Assembly (NCBI RefSeq): GCF_038502225.1
Contig: NC_091293.1
Span: 10,881,658 to 10,945,657, forward strand
Direction of reading: 5' to 3'
Length of the DNA: 64,000 nt
Source: Cherax quadricarinatus
Lineage: Eukaryota; Arthropoda; Malacostraca; Decapoda; Parastacidae
The notes under the pieces are model-generated. The model searched no databases, was not told where the DNA came from, and worked only from the letters and a program-made list of their open reading frames with translations. This document shows, in pieces, positions 33,200 through 44,123 of the stretch. The position numbers and the translations under genes were made by a program. The first letter of the stretch is position 1. Every line of letters starts with the position of its first letter.

Positions 33200-36100
33200 C
33201 TGTAACACAGTGGTAGTGACTCCCAGGCAAGCAGTGACTGCACTGTAGCACATTGGTAGTGACTCCCAAGCCAGCAGTATAGTGGTGACTACACTGTTCC
33301 ACCGTGGTAGTGAGTCGCAAGCCACCAGTGTAGTGGTGACTACACTGTAGCACAGTGGAACTGACGCCCAAGCTAGCAGTGTAGTGGTGACTACACTGTT
33401 CCACCGTGGTAGTGAGTCGCAAGCCAGCAGTGTAGTGGTGACTACACTGTAGCACAGTGGAACTGACGCCCAAGCTAGCAGTGTAGTGGTGACTACACTG
33501 TAGCACAGTGGTAGTGACTCACAAGCCAGCAGTGTAGTGGTGACTACACTGTCGCACAGTGGTAGTGACTCCAAAGCCAGCAGTGTAGTGGTGACTACAC
33601 TGTAGCACAGTGGTAGTGACTCCCATGCCAGCAGTGTAGTGGTGACTACACTGTAGCACCGTGGTAGTGACTCCCAAGCCAGCAGTGTAGTGGTGACTAC
33701 ACTGTAGCACCGTGGTAGCGACTCCCAAGCCAGCAGTGTAGTGGTGACTACACTGTTGCACCTTGGTAGTGACTCGCAAACCAGCAGTGTAGTGGTGACT
33801 ACACTTTAGCACAGTGGTACTGACTCCAAAGCTAGCAGTGTAGCGGTGACTACACTGTAGCACAGTGGTAGCGACTCCCAAGCCAGCAGAGTAGTGGTGA
33901 CTACACTGTAGCACAGTGGTAGCGACTCCCAAGGCAGCAGTATAGTGATGACTGCACTGTAGCAAAGTGGTACTAACTCCCAAGCCAGCAGTGTAGTGGT
34001 GACTACACTGTAGCACAGTGGTAGTGACTCAGAAGCCAGCAGTGTAGTGGTGACTACACTGTAGCACCGTGGTGGTGACTACCCAAGCCAGCAAAGTAGT
34101 GGTGACCACACTGTAGCACAGTGGTAGTGACTCCCAACCCAGCAGTGTAGTGGTGACTACACTGTAGCACAATGGTAGTGACAACCAAGCCAGCAGAGTA
34201 GTGGTGACTACACTGTAGCACAGTGGCGGTGACTACCCGAGCCAGTAGTTTAGTGGTGACTACACTGTAGTACAGTTGTAGTGACTCCGAAGCCAGCAGT
34301 GTAGTGGTGGCTACACTGTCGCACCGTGGTGGTGACTACCCAAGCCAGCAGTGTAGTGGTGACTACACTGCAGCAGAGTGGTAGTGAATCCAAAGTCAGC
34401 AGTTTAGTGGTGACTACACTGTAGCACTGAGGTGGTGATTACCAAAGCCAGCGGTGTAGAGGTGACTATACTGTACCACCGTGTTGGTGACAACCTAAGC
34501 CAGCAGGGTAGTGGTGACTACACTGTAGCACAGTGGTAGTGACTCTCAAGCCAGCAGTGTAGTGGTGACTACACTGCTGCACAGTGGTGGTGACTCCCAA
34601 GCCAGCAGTGTAGTGGTGATTACAGTGTAGCACAGTGGTAGTGACTCCTAAGCCAGCAGTGTAGTGGTGACTACAATATAGCACAATGGTAGTGACTCCC
34701 AAGCCAGCAGTGAAGTGGTGACTACACTGTAGCAAAGTGGTAGTGACTCCAAAGCCAGCAGTGCAGTGGTGACTGCACTGTAGCACCGTGGTGGTGACTA
34801 CACAAGCCAGCAGTGTAGTGGTGACTACACCGTAGCACAGTGGTAGTGACTCCCAGGCAAGCAGTGTAGTAGTGAATGCTCTGTAGCACATTGGTAGTGA
34901 CTCCCAAGCCAGCAGTATAGTGGTGACTACTCTGTAGCACCGTGTTGGTGACTCCCAAGCCAACAGTGTAGTGGTGAATACACTGTAGCACCGCAGAGGT
35001 GACAACCCAAGCAAGCAGTGTAGCGATGACTACAATGCACCAGAGTGGTAGTGTCTCCCAAGTCAGCAGTGTAGTGGTGACTACACTGTAGCACAGTGGT
35101 AGCGACTCCCAAGCCAGCAGTGTAGTGGTGACTACACTGTTGCACCGTGGTAGTGACTCGCAAACTAGCAGTGTAGTGGTGACTACACTTTAGCACAATG
35201 GTAGTGACTCCCAAGCTAGTAGTGTAGTGGTGACTACACTGTAGCACCGTGGTAGTGATTCCCAAGCCAGCAGTGTAGTGGTGACTACACTGTAGCACCG
35301 TGGTAGCGACTCCGAAGCCAGCAGTGTAGTGGTGACTACACTGTAGCACCGAGGTAGTGACTCGCAAACCAGCAGTGTAGTGGTGACTACACTTTACCAC
35401 AGTGGTACTGACTCCAAAGTTAGCAGTGTAGCGGTTACTACACTGTAGCACAGTGGTAGCGACTCCCAAGCCAGCAGAGTAGTGGTGACTACACTGTAGC
35501 ACCGTGGTAGCGACTCCCAAGCCAGCAGTGTAGTGGTGACTACACTGTTGCACCGTGGTAGTGACTCGCAAACTAGCAGTGTAGTGGTGACTACACTTTA
35601 GCACAGCGGTACTGACTCCAAAGCTAGAAGTGTAGCGGTGACTACAGTGTAGCACAGTGGTAGCGACTCCCAAGGCGGCAGTGTAGTGATGACTGCACTG
35701 TGGCACAGTGGTACTGACTCCCAAGCCAGCAGTGTAGTGGTGACTACACTGTAGCACAGTGGTAGTGACTCGGAAGCCAGCAGTGTAGTGGTGACTACAC
35801 TGTAGCACCGTGGTGGTGACTACCAAAGCCAGCAGTGTAGTGGTGGCTATACTTGTTGCACCGTGGTGGTGAATACCAAAGCCAGCAAAGTAGTGGTGAC
35901 CACACTGTAGCACAGTGGTAGTGACTACCAAGCCAGCAGTCTAGTGGTGACTACACCGTAGCACAATGGTAGTGGCAACCAAGCCAGCAGTGTAGTGGTG
36001 ACTACACTGTAGCACAGTGGTGGTGACTACCCAAGCCAGTAGTTTAGTGGTGACTACACTGTAGTACAGTGGTAGTGACTCCGAAGCCAGCAGTGTAGTG

Positions 36101-38053
36101 GTGGCTACACTGTAGCAGTGTAGTGGTGGCTACACTGTAGCACCGTGTTGGTGACTACCCAAGCCAGCAGTGTAGGGGTGACTACACTGTTGCACAGTGG
36201 TAATGACTCCCAATCCAGCAGGGTAGTGATGACTAAACTGTAGCACTGTGTTGGTGACTTCCCAAGCCAGCAGTGTAGTGGTGACTACACTGTAGCACAG
36301 TGGTAGTGACTCCCAAGCCAGCACTGTAGTTGTGACTAGACTGTTGCACGGTGGTGGTGACTACCCAAGCCAGCAATGTAGTGGTGACTACACTGTAGCA
36401 CAGTGGTAGTGACTCCAAAGCGAACAGTGTAGTTGTGACTACGCTGTAGCACAATGGTAGTTACTCCCCCGCTAACGGTACAGTGGAGACTAGACTGTAG
36501 CACAGTGGTAGTGACTTCCAAGCCAGCAGTGTAGTGGTGACTTCACTGTAGCACCGTGGTGGAGACTCCCAAGCCAGCAGTGTAGTGGTGACTACCCTGT
36601 AGCACAGTGGTAGTGACTCTCTACCATCAGTGAAGTGGTGACTACACTGTAGCACAATGGTATTGACTCCCAGGCTAGCAGTGTAGTGGTGACTACACTG
36701 TAGCACCGTGGTGGTGACTACCCAAGCCAACAGTGTAGTCGTGACTACACTGCATCACAGTGGTAGTGACTCCCAAGCCAGCAGTGTAGTGGTGACTACA
36801 CTGTAACACAGTGGCGGTGTCTCCCAAGCCAGCAGTGTAGTGGTGACTACACTGTAGCACAGTGGTAGTGACTCCCAAGCCAGCAGAGTGGTGATGACTA
36901 CACTGTAGCACAATGGTAGTGACTTCCAAGCCAACAGTGTAGTGGTGACTGCACTGTAGCACTCTGATGGTGACTCCCAAGCCAGTAGTGTAGTGGTATC
37001 TACACTGAAGCACAGTTGTTGTGACTTCCAAGCCTGCAGTGTAGTGGTGACTAAACTGCAGCACCGTCGTAGTGACTCCCAAGAGAGCAATGTAGTGGTG
37101 ACTGCACTGTAGCACAGTGGTGGGGACTACCAAAGCTAGCAATATAGTGGTGGCTACACTGTGGCACAGTGGTGGTGACCTCCAAGCCAGCAGTGTAGTC
37201 GTGACTACACTGTAGCGCAATGGTAGTGACTCCCAAGCCAGCAGTGTATTGGGGACTACACTGTAGCACCGTGGTAGTGACCCCCAAGCCAGCAGTGTAG
37301 TGGCGACCACACTGTAGCACCGAGGAGGTGACTACCCAAGCCAGCAATGTAGTGGTGACTGCACTGTAGCACAGTGGTGGTGACTACCCTAGCTAGCAAT
37401 GTAGTGGTGACTAAACTGTAGCACCGTGGTGGTTACTCCCAAGCCAGCAGTGTAGTGGTGACTTCACTGTAGCACAGTTGTGGTGGCTCCAAACCAGCAG
37501 TGTAGTGGTGACTACACTGTAGCATAATTTTAGTGACTCCCAAGCCAGCAATGTATTGGTGACTACACTGTAGCTCCGTGGTGGTGGCTTCTTAAGCCAA
37601 CAGTGTAGTGGTGACTACACTGTAGCACTGGAGTAGTGACACCCAAGCCAACAGTGCAGTGATGACTACATTGTAGCACCGTGGTGGTGATTACCCAAGC
37701 CAGCAAAGTAGTGGTAACTACACTGTAGCACAGTGGTAGTGAATCCCAAGTATGCAATGTAGTGGTGACTACACTGTAGCACAGTGGTAGTGACTCCCAA
37801 GCCAGCAGTGTATTGGTGACTACACTGTAGCACCGTGGTAGTGACTCGGAAGCCAACATTGTAGTGGTGACTTCACTGTAGCACAGTGGTGGTGACTACC
37901 CAAGCCAGCAACGTAGTGGTGACTACACTGTAGCACAGTGGTGGTGACTTCCAAGCCAGCAGTGTAGTGGTGACTACTCTGTAGTACACTGGTAGTGTCT
38001 CCCAAACCAGCAGTGTATTGGGGACTACACTGTATCACAGTGGGAGTGACTCC
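33200..38053 (+). repeat. 51-bp satellite, diverged segment
   Basis: About 95 units with many substitutions and some short indels. Blocks of several units recur, for example 33290-33480 repeats a two-unit pattern, and 37.1-38.0 kb resembles 52.2-52.95 kb. Confidence 0.95.
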
Positions 38054-38099
38054 CATGTCAGCATTGTAAAGTAAAGTGCAACTAATGTGACATTTATTG

Positions 38100-38136
38100 T
38101 GGCAACGTTTCGCTCTCCTGGAGCTTTATCAAGCCA
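38100..38136 (-). ncRNA. Hammerhead-ribozyme-like motif (PLE family A)
   Basis: Minus strand: stem I UGGC/GCCA, core UUGAUAA, stem II GCUC/GAGC, GAAA, two-pair stem III and the GUU triplet. Confidence 0.55.
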
Positions 38137-38413
38137 TTACAAACAATACATGGACACAGAGGGTATATAAAGGCTCAGAGTGAGGTGTAATACTAGTGAG
38201 GTACCATTTCGATGTTCACTAGTGGTAGTAGTAGTAGTAGTGGTAGTGACAAAAGTAATACGATAAGGTAGAGCAATTAATTCGTACATGAGTAAAAGGA
38301 TATAAAAGCTATTACTTGGGTAACATAAAAATAGGTTGGACAAATATAGACTGGAATGAGGCAGCTTGTTTCAGTGTTCACTCTCTGTGCTGTGTGTAGT
38401 ATAACAGGAGAGA

Positions 38414-39638
38414 CTATGTGATGGCAGGGTTTACTGTTTTCAGGAAGATTCTTGCTAAGACTTCGGAGATGGTGAAGCTTCCGTTGTTTTGTTTAATTGT
38501 ATTCGAAACAGCGATCAGTGCTGATTCGAGGCACTTGCGTCTGCGGAAATTAGTTTCTTTGATCACTAATTGGGCGTCTCGGAATTTCATGAGATGATTG
38601 GTAGAATTTCGGTGTTGTACACAGGCGTTGTTCAAGTTATCGTTCCTACATGCGTAAATGTTGAAGATTGAGACACTTATGCAGCATATGGGAATCTTTA
38701 TTCAGGAATAAAGATTCCCATATGCTGCATAAGTGTCTCAATCTTCAACTTGTCGGTTTTTCAAACCATTCATCACATGCGTAAATGTGTTCATTGAGGC
38801 GGGTGTCGAGGTTTCTGGCTGTTTCACCTACGTAAATCTTGTCACAGCCTCCACAGGGTATAGTGTAAACTCCTGCATTGACTGGTTCGTGGTGCTTGGA
38901 TTTTGTCCTGGTTATATCCTTTATTGAAGTGCTAGAAGCGATGGCGACTCTGGTGTTAGCTTGTGAAAGAACTTTTCAGACGTTCAGTGCAACCTGACTG
39001 TTGGGAAGAATTATAACTTTGCTGGGAGTGGTGTTGATGCGTGGAGAATTTATGATCTGAAGAGCTCTTTTCTTTCAGTCTTTGATGAAAAAAGGAGGAA
39101 AATGTAACTCTGTGAATGTTTGGTGAATATATGTACACTGCTCGTCAAGAAACTCAGGACTACAAATTCGGTATGCTCTTAGGAAAAACCCGATGATGAT
39201 GCCTCTTTTGGTCTTGGTATCTTGACTGGAATAGAAGTGTGTGAGATCATTTTTATTGGTGGGTTTCCGATAAACTTGAAATCTTAGGTTGTTGTCTACT
39301 TTGTGAATGAGGACGTCGAGGAAAGGTAGCTTGTCATTGGACTCTTCTTCTAGTGTAAACTGGATCGCCGGTTCAACTGCGTTGAGCCTTGCCTGAAGAT
39401 CCCGTACATCAAAACGTTTTGGAGTTATTACGAGGACATCGTCCACGTAACGTAACCAAGTGACGCTTGAAGGGATGATGTTGGCGAAGTGTTCGGACTC
39501 TAGGTGTTCCATGTATAAGTTGGCTAGGACGGCACTTATGGGGGACCCCATTCCCATGCCGTAGGTTTGTTTGTAGAGCTTGTTATTGAAAGAAAAACAG
39601 TTGAAATTAACACAGAGTTCAATTAAGTCAACAAAATC
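38414..39638 (-). pseudogene. PLE family A left copy: end of RT and GIY-YIG domain, broken
   Basis: The minus strand from 39638 reads the RT catalytic region: GMGSPISAVLANLYM, then YVDDVLV, and FLDVLIHKVDNNLRF. At about 39075 a TGC codon has become TGA, ending the frame after FFIKD. The GIY-YIG part further on is split by a 114-bp palindromic insertion (38661-38774). The C-terminal 73 codons (38635-38414) are open. Confidence 0.85.
38661..38774. mobile_element. Palindromic PLE-end insertion with 13-bp target duplication
   Basis: Perfect 44-bp arms (38660-38703 and 38706-38749) around AG, followed by 25 bp. ACATGCGTAAATG lies on both sides (38648-38660 and 38775-38787). Each arm starts GAATAAAG at the centre, as PLE ends do just after the hammerhead cleavage point. 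Confidence 0.85.
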
Positions 39639-41440
39639 AACTCAATCTAGTTACCAGGAACCATAGACACAGTGACAGCAACTTCCAGAAGGGTTATATA
39701 CAGGGCCTTCTCACTGCAGCTTTATGTGAACCTTCTTCTTCTAATCTTCCTAGACGATACATCACTGCCCTTAAGAACCTCGCCAACGACCCCAACATTA
39801 TCGTCACCACCGCCGACAAAGGAGGTGGAGTCGTCATCCTCAACACCAGTGACTACAACACTAAAATGATGGACCTTTTGAATGATCAATCTACATACGA
39901 ACCCATCAGCACTCAACAGTGGGAGACGCTCACCAAAGATTTTCTATACAAAACCAGACAAATACTCAAACGCACTAGATAAGGGAAGAAACTTCTGTAC
40001 TTGTTACCAAGCAACCCTAAACCAGCACACATGTATGGTTTACCCAAGACCCATAAACACAATATTCCTCTCAGACCAGTCACGTCAGGAATAGGCAGTG
40101 CTCCACACAAACTAGCCGGAGTTCTTGCCAAACATCTTTCCTGCCTTCTGGGGACCATCAGCTCCGCTCATCTTAAACACTCAGGTGACCTTCTCAACCG
40201 CATCCGTAACCTCTCCATCCGTAACAAGAAACTAAGCAGTTTGGATGTGACTTCCCTCTTCACAAAAGTACCTACCAAAAAAGCCATCGAGGTTCTACGA
40301 CGTAAAGTCAATCAAGACCTTAATCTTCCTCTACCTCCCGGAGATTTTGTTGACTTAATTGAACTCTGTGTTAATTTCAACTGTTTTTCTTTCAATAACA
40401 AGCTCTACAAACAAACCTACGGCATGGGAATGGGGTCCCCCATAAGTGCCGTCCTAGCCAACTTATACATGGAACACCTAGAGTCCGAACACTTCGCCAA
40501 CATCATCCCTTCAAGCGTCACTTGGTTACGTTACGTGGACGATGTCCTCGTAATAACTCCAAAACGTTTTGATGTACGGGATCTTCAGGCAAGGCTCAAC
40601 GCAGTTGAACCGGCGATCCAGTTTACACTAGAAGAAGAGTCCAATGACAAGCTACCTTTCCTCGACGTCCTCATTCACAAAGTAGACAACAACCTAAGAT
40701 TTCAAGTTTATCGGAAACCCACCAATAAAAATGATCTCACACACTTCTATTCCAGTCAAGATACCAAGACCAAAAGAGGCATCATCATCGGGTTTTTCCT
40801 AAGAGCATACCGAATTTGTAGTCCTGAGTTTCTTGACGAGGAGTGTACATACATTCACCAAACATTCACAGAGTTACATTTTCCTCCTTTTTTCATCAAA
40901 GACTGCAAGAAAAGAGCTCTTCAGATCATAAATTCTCCACGCATCAACACCACTCCCAGCAAAGTTATAATTCTTCCCAACAGTCAGGTTGCACTGAACG
41001 TCTCAAAAGTTCTTTCACAAGCTAACACCAGAGTCGCCATCGCTTCTAGCACTTCAATAAAGGATATAACCAGGACAAAATCCAAGCACCACGAACCAGT
41101 CAATGCAGGAGTTTACACTATACCCTGTGGAGGCTGTGACAAGATTTACGTAGGTGAAACAGCCAGAAACCTCGACACCCGCCTCAATGAACACATTTAC
41201 GCATGTAGGAACGATAACTTGAACAACGCCTGTGTACAACACCGAAATTCTACCAATCATCTCATGAAATTCTGAGACGCCCAATTAGTGATCAAAGAAA
41301 CTAATTTCCGCAGACGCAAGTGCCTCGAATCAGCACTGATCGCTGTTTCGAATACAATTAAACAAAACAACGGCAGCTTCACCATCTCCGAAGTCTTAGC
41401 AAGAATCCTCCTGAAAACAGTAAACCCTGCCATCACATAG
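39639..41440 (+). pseudogene. PLE family A RT-GIY-YIG protein, copy 1, two stop codons
   Basis: About 600 codons equivalent to the open copy at 48715-50517. A TAA near 39979 replaces GAA, and a TGA near 41273 replaces CGA. Otherwise it holds the N-terminal PLE block (TTADKGGGVVIL), HMYGLPKTHK, SLDVTSLFTKVP, GMGSPISA, YVDDVLV and the GIY-YIG domain (GVYTIPC, KIYVGETARN). The 5' end is truncated at the inversion point. Confidence 0.88.
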
Positions 41441-41717
41441 TTTCTCCTGTTATACTACACACAGCACAGAGAGTGAACACTGAAACAAGCTGCCTCATTC
41501 CAGTCTATATTTGTCCAACATATTTTTATGTTACCCAAGTAATAGCTTTTATATTCTTTTACTCATGTACGAATTAATTGCTCTACCTTATCGTATTACT
41601 TTTGTCACTACCACTACTACTACTACTACCACTAGTGAACATCGAAATGGTACCTCAATAGTATTACACCTCACTCTGAGCCTTTATATACCCTCTGTGT
41701 CCATGTATTGTTTGTAA

Positions 41718-41754
41718 TGGCTTGATAAAGCTCCTGGAGAGCGAAACGTTGCCA
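41718..41754 (+). ncRNA. Hammerhead-ribozyme-like motif (PLE family A)
   Basis: Stem I UGGC (41718-41721) with GCCA (41751-41754); core UUGAUAA (41722-41728); one A; stem II GCUC/GAGC with loop CUGGA; GAAA (41743-41746); C-G-U-U, expected cleavage after 41750. Confidence 0.6.
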
Positions 41755-41827
41755 CAATAAACGTCACATTAGTTGCACTTGTGTCCTTTTACTTTACATA
41801 TTGTCGGTAATTCTACCAACTTTATTA

Positions 41828-42915
41828 CATGTCAGCATTGTTGTGGTGACTACACTGAAGCACAGTTGTTGTGGCTCCCAACCAGCAGTGTAGTGGTGAA
41901 TTCACTGTAGCACAATGGTAGTAACTCCGAAACCAGCAGTGTAGTGGTGACTACACTGTAGCACAGTGGTGGTGACTATCCAGGCCAGCAGTATAGTGGT
42001 GACTACACTGCTGCACAGTGGTAGAGACTTCCAAGCCAGCAGTGTAGTGATGACTTCACTTTTGCACTGTGGTGGTGATTACCCAAGCCAGCAGTGTAGT
42101 GGTGACTACACTGTAGCACAGTGGTAGTGACTCCCAACCCAGCAGTGTATTGGTGACTACACTGTAACATAGTTGTGGTGACTCCCAAGCCAGCAGTGTA
42201 GTGGTGACTCCACTGTTGCACAGTGGTAGTTACTTCTAAGCCAGCAGTGTAGTGGTGACTACACTGTAGCACAGTGGTGGTGACTCCCAAGCCAGCAGTG
42301 TAGTGGTGACTACACTGTAGCACAATGGTTGTGACTTCCATGCCAGCAGTGTAGTGGTGACTACACTGTAGCACAGTGGTAGTGACTCCCAAGCCAGCAG
42401 TGTAGTGGTGACTACACTGTAGCCCCGTGGTAGTGACTCCCAAACCAGCAGTGTAGTGGTGACTACACTGTAGCACAAAGGTATTGACTACCAAGCTAGC
42501 AGTGTAGTGGTGACTACACTGTAGCACCGTGGTTGTGACTATCCCAGCCAGCAGTGTAGTGGTGACTACACTGTAGCACAGTGGTAGTGAATCCCAAGTA
42601 TGCAATGTAGTGGTGACTACACTGTAGCACAGTGGTAGTGACTCCCAAGCCAGCAGTGTATTGGTGACTACACTGTAGCACCGTGGTAGTGACTCCCAAG
42701 CCAACATTGTAGTGGTGACTTCACTGTAGCACAGTGGTGGTGACTACCCAAGCCAGCAACGTAGTGGTGACTACACTGTAGCACAGTGGTGGTGACTTCC
42801 AAGCCAGCAGTGTAGTGGTGACTACTCTGTAGTACACTGGTAGTGTCTCCCAAACCAGCAGTGTATTGGGGACTACACTGTATCACAGTGGGAGTGACTC
42901 CCATGTCAGCATTGT
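41828..42915 (+). repeat. 51-bp satellite between the two PLE pairs
   Basis: About 21 diverged units. The left part (to about 42578) belongs to duplication copy 1, the rest to copy 2. Confidence 0.93.
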
Positions 42916-42956
42916 AAAGTAAAAGGACACAAGTGCAACTAATGTGACATTTATTG

Positions 42957-42993
42957 TGGCAACGTTTCGCTCTCCAGGAGCTTTATCAAGCCA
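42957..42993 (-). ncRNA. Hammerhead-ribozyme-like motif (PLE family A)
   Basis: Same elements as 41718-41754, on the minus strand. Confidence 0.55.
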
Positions 42994-43270
42994 TTACAAA
43001 CAATACATGGACACAGAGGGTATATAAAGGCTCAGAGTGAGGTGTAATACTAGTGAGGTACCATTTCGATGTTCACTAGTGGTAGTAGTAGTAGTAGTGG
43101 TAGTGACAAAAGTAATACGATAAGGTAGAGCAATTAATTCGTACATGAGTAAAAGGATATAAAAGCTATTACTTGGGTAACATAAAAATAGGTTGGACAA
43201 ATATAGACTGGAATGAGGCAGCTTGTTTCAGTGTTCACTCTCTGTGCTGTGTGTAGTATAACAGGAGAGA

Positions 43271-43788
43271 CTATGTGATGGCAGGGTTTACTGTTTTCAG
43301 GAGGATTCTTGCTAAGACTTCGGAGATGGTGAAGCTTCCGTTGTTTTGTTTAATTGTATTCGAAACAGCGATCATTGCTGATTCGAGGCACTTGCGTCTG
43401 CGGAAATTAGTTTCTTTGATCACTAATTGGGCGTCTCGGAATTTCATGAGATGATTGGTAGAATTTCGGTGTTGTACACAGGCGTTGTTCAAGTTATCGT
43501 TCCTACATGCGTAAATGTTGAAGATTGAGACACTTATGCAGCATATGGGAATCTTTATTCAGGAATAAAGATTCCCATATGCTGCATAAGTGTCTCAATC
43601 TTCAACTTGTCGGTTTTTCAAACCATTCATCACATGCGTAAATGTGTTCATTGAGGCGGGTGTCGAGGTTTCTGGCTGTTTCACCTACGTAAATCTTGTC
43701 ACAGCCTCCACAGGGTATATTGTAAACTCCTGCATTGACTGGTTCGTGGTGCTTGGATTTTGTCCTGGTTATATCCTTTATTGAAGTG
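43271..43788 (-). pseudogene. PLE family A left copy 2, GIY-YIG end
   Basis: The C-terminal endonuclease part of the minus-strand PLE. It is split by the same palindromic insertion as in copy 1 (43518-43631), and its upstream part lies beyond the Ty3-like element at 48004-48715. Confidence 0.8.
43518..43631. mobile_element. Palindromic PLE-end insertion, duplicate of 38661-38774
   Basis: Same 114 bp in the same position, flanked by ACATGCGTAAATG (43505-43517 and 43632-43644). It was therefore present before the segmental duplication. Confidence 0.85.
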
Positions 43789-44061
43789 TGTAGTGATACT
43801 GGTCCTGTGGGGAGCAGCAGCAGGATAATACTGCACCACCTCTTGGGGCCCTTAACAACAACAACAGTTTGGTGTGTGTGATGGGCGCCAACACACGGTG
43901 TGATTCTCTCCTCCTCTATTTATATATATATACATTAGTCATGCAGATTACATGGTGAGTTTAAATATGTGGCCTGTAGTTATAACTTTTCTCTTGACAT
44001 ATGCAAGACATCACCATCCCTGTAGAAGCCTAGAGATAAGGCCTGTGTTTCTATCACAACA
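43789..44061 (+). repeat. 5' LTR of the Ty3-like element
   Basis: 273 bp, TGTAGTGATA...ATCACAACA. It contains a TATATATATA stretch near 43923, a possible promoter TATA element. A TGG-initial primer site is not evident right after the LTR; the nearest candidate is TGGTGGTGATCC at about 44091. Confidence 0.92.
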
Positions 44062-44123
44062 ATTTATTGAACATAGAATCCTGGGCTACCTGGTGGTGAT
44101 CCTGCGCTAGACTACATCACAAC

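Larger units (their letters stand above)
38068..41827. mobile_element. PLE family A inverted pair, copy 1
   Basis: A left, minus-strand, 5'-truncated copy (38068-39638) faces away from a right, plus-strand, longer copy (39639-41827). The flanking CATGTCAGCATTGT at 38054-38067 and 41828-41841 is a 14-bp target duplication for the pair as one insertion. Confidence 0.9.
37727..42578 (+). repeat. Tandem segmental duplication, copy 1 (about 4.85 kb)
   Basis: Satellite flank, PLE pair and satellite flank. The same series of rare satellite variants (such as 'gaatcccaagtatgcaatg' at 37749 and 42590) and the same PLE junctions recur in copy 2 at about 42579-51650. Confidence 0.85.

Noticed and set aside
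28923..38056. Many minus-strand frames with YTAGLGVTTTVLQCSHH repeats, up to 464 codons
   Set aside because: The 51-bp satellite equals 17 codons; frames break wherever the unit has indels. No start context or non-repeat domain.
39672..40158. Short frames on both strands at the PLE N-terminal region (also 48749-49235)
   Set aside because: Off-frame shadows of the PLE RT frame, identical in both duplication copies.
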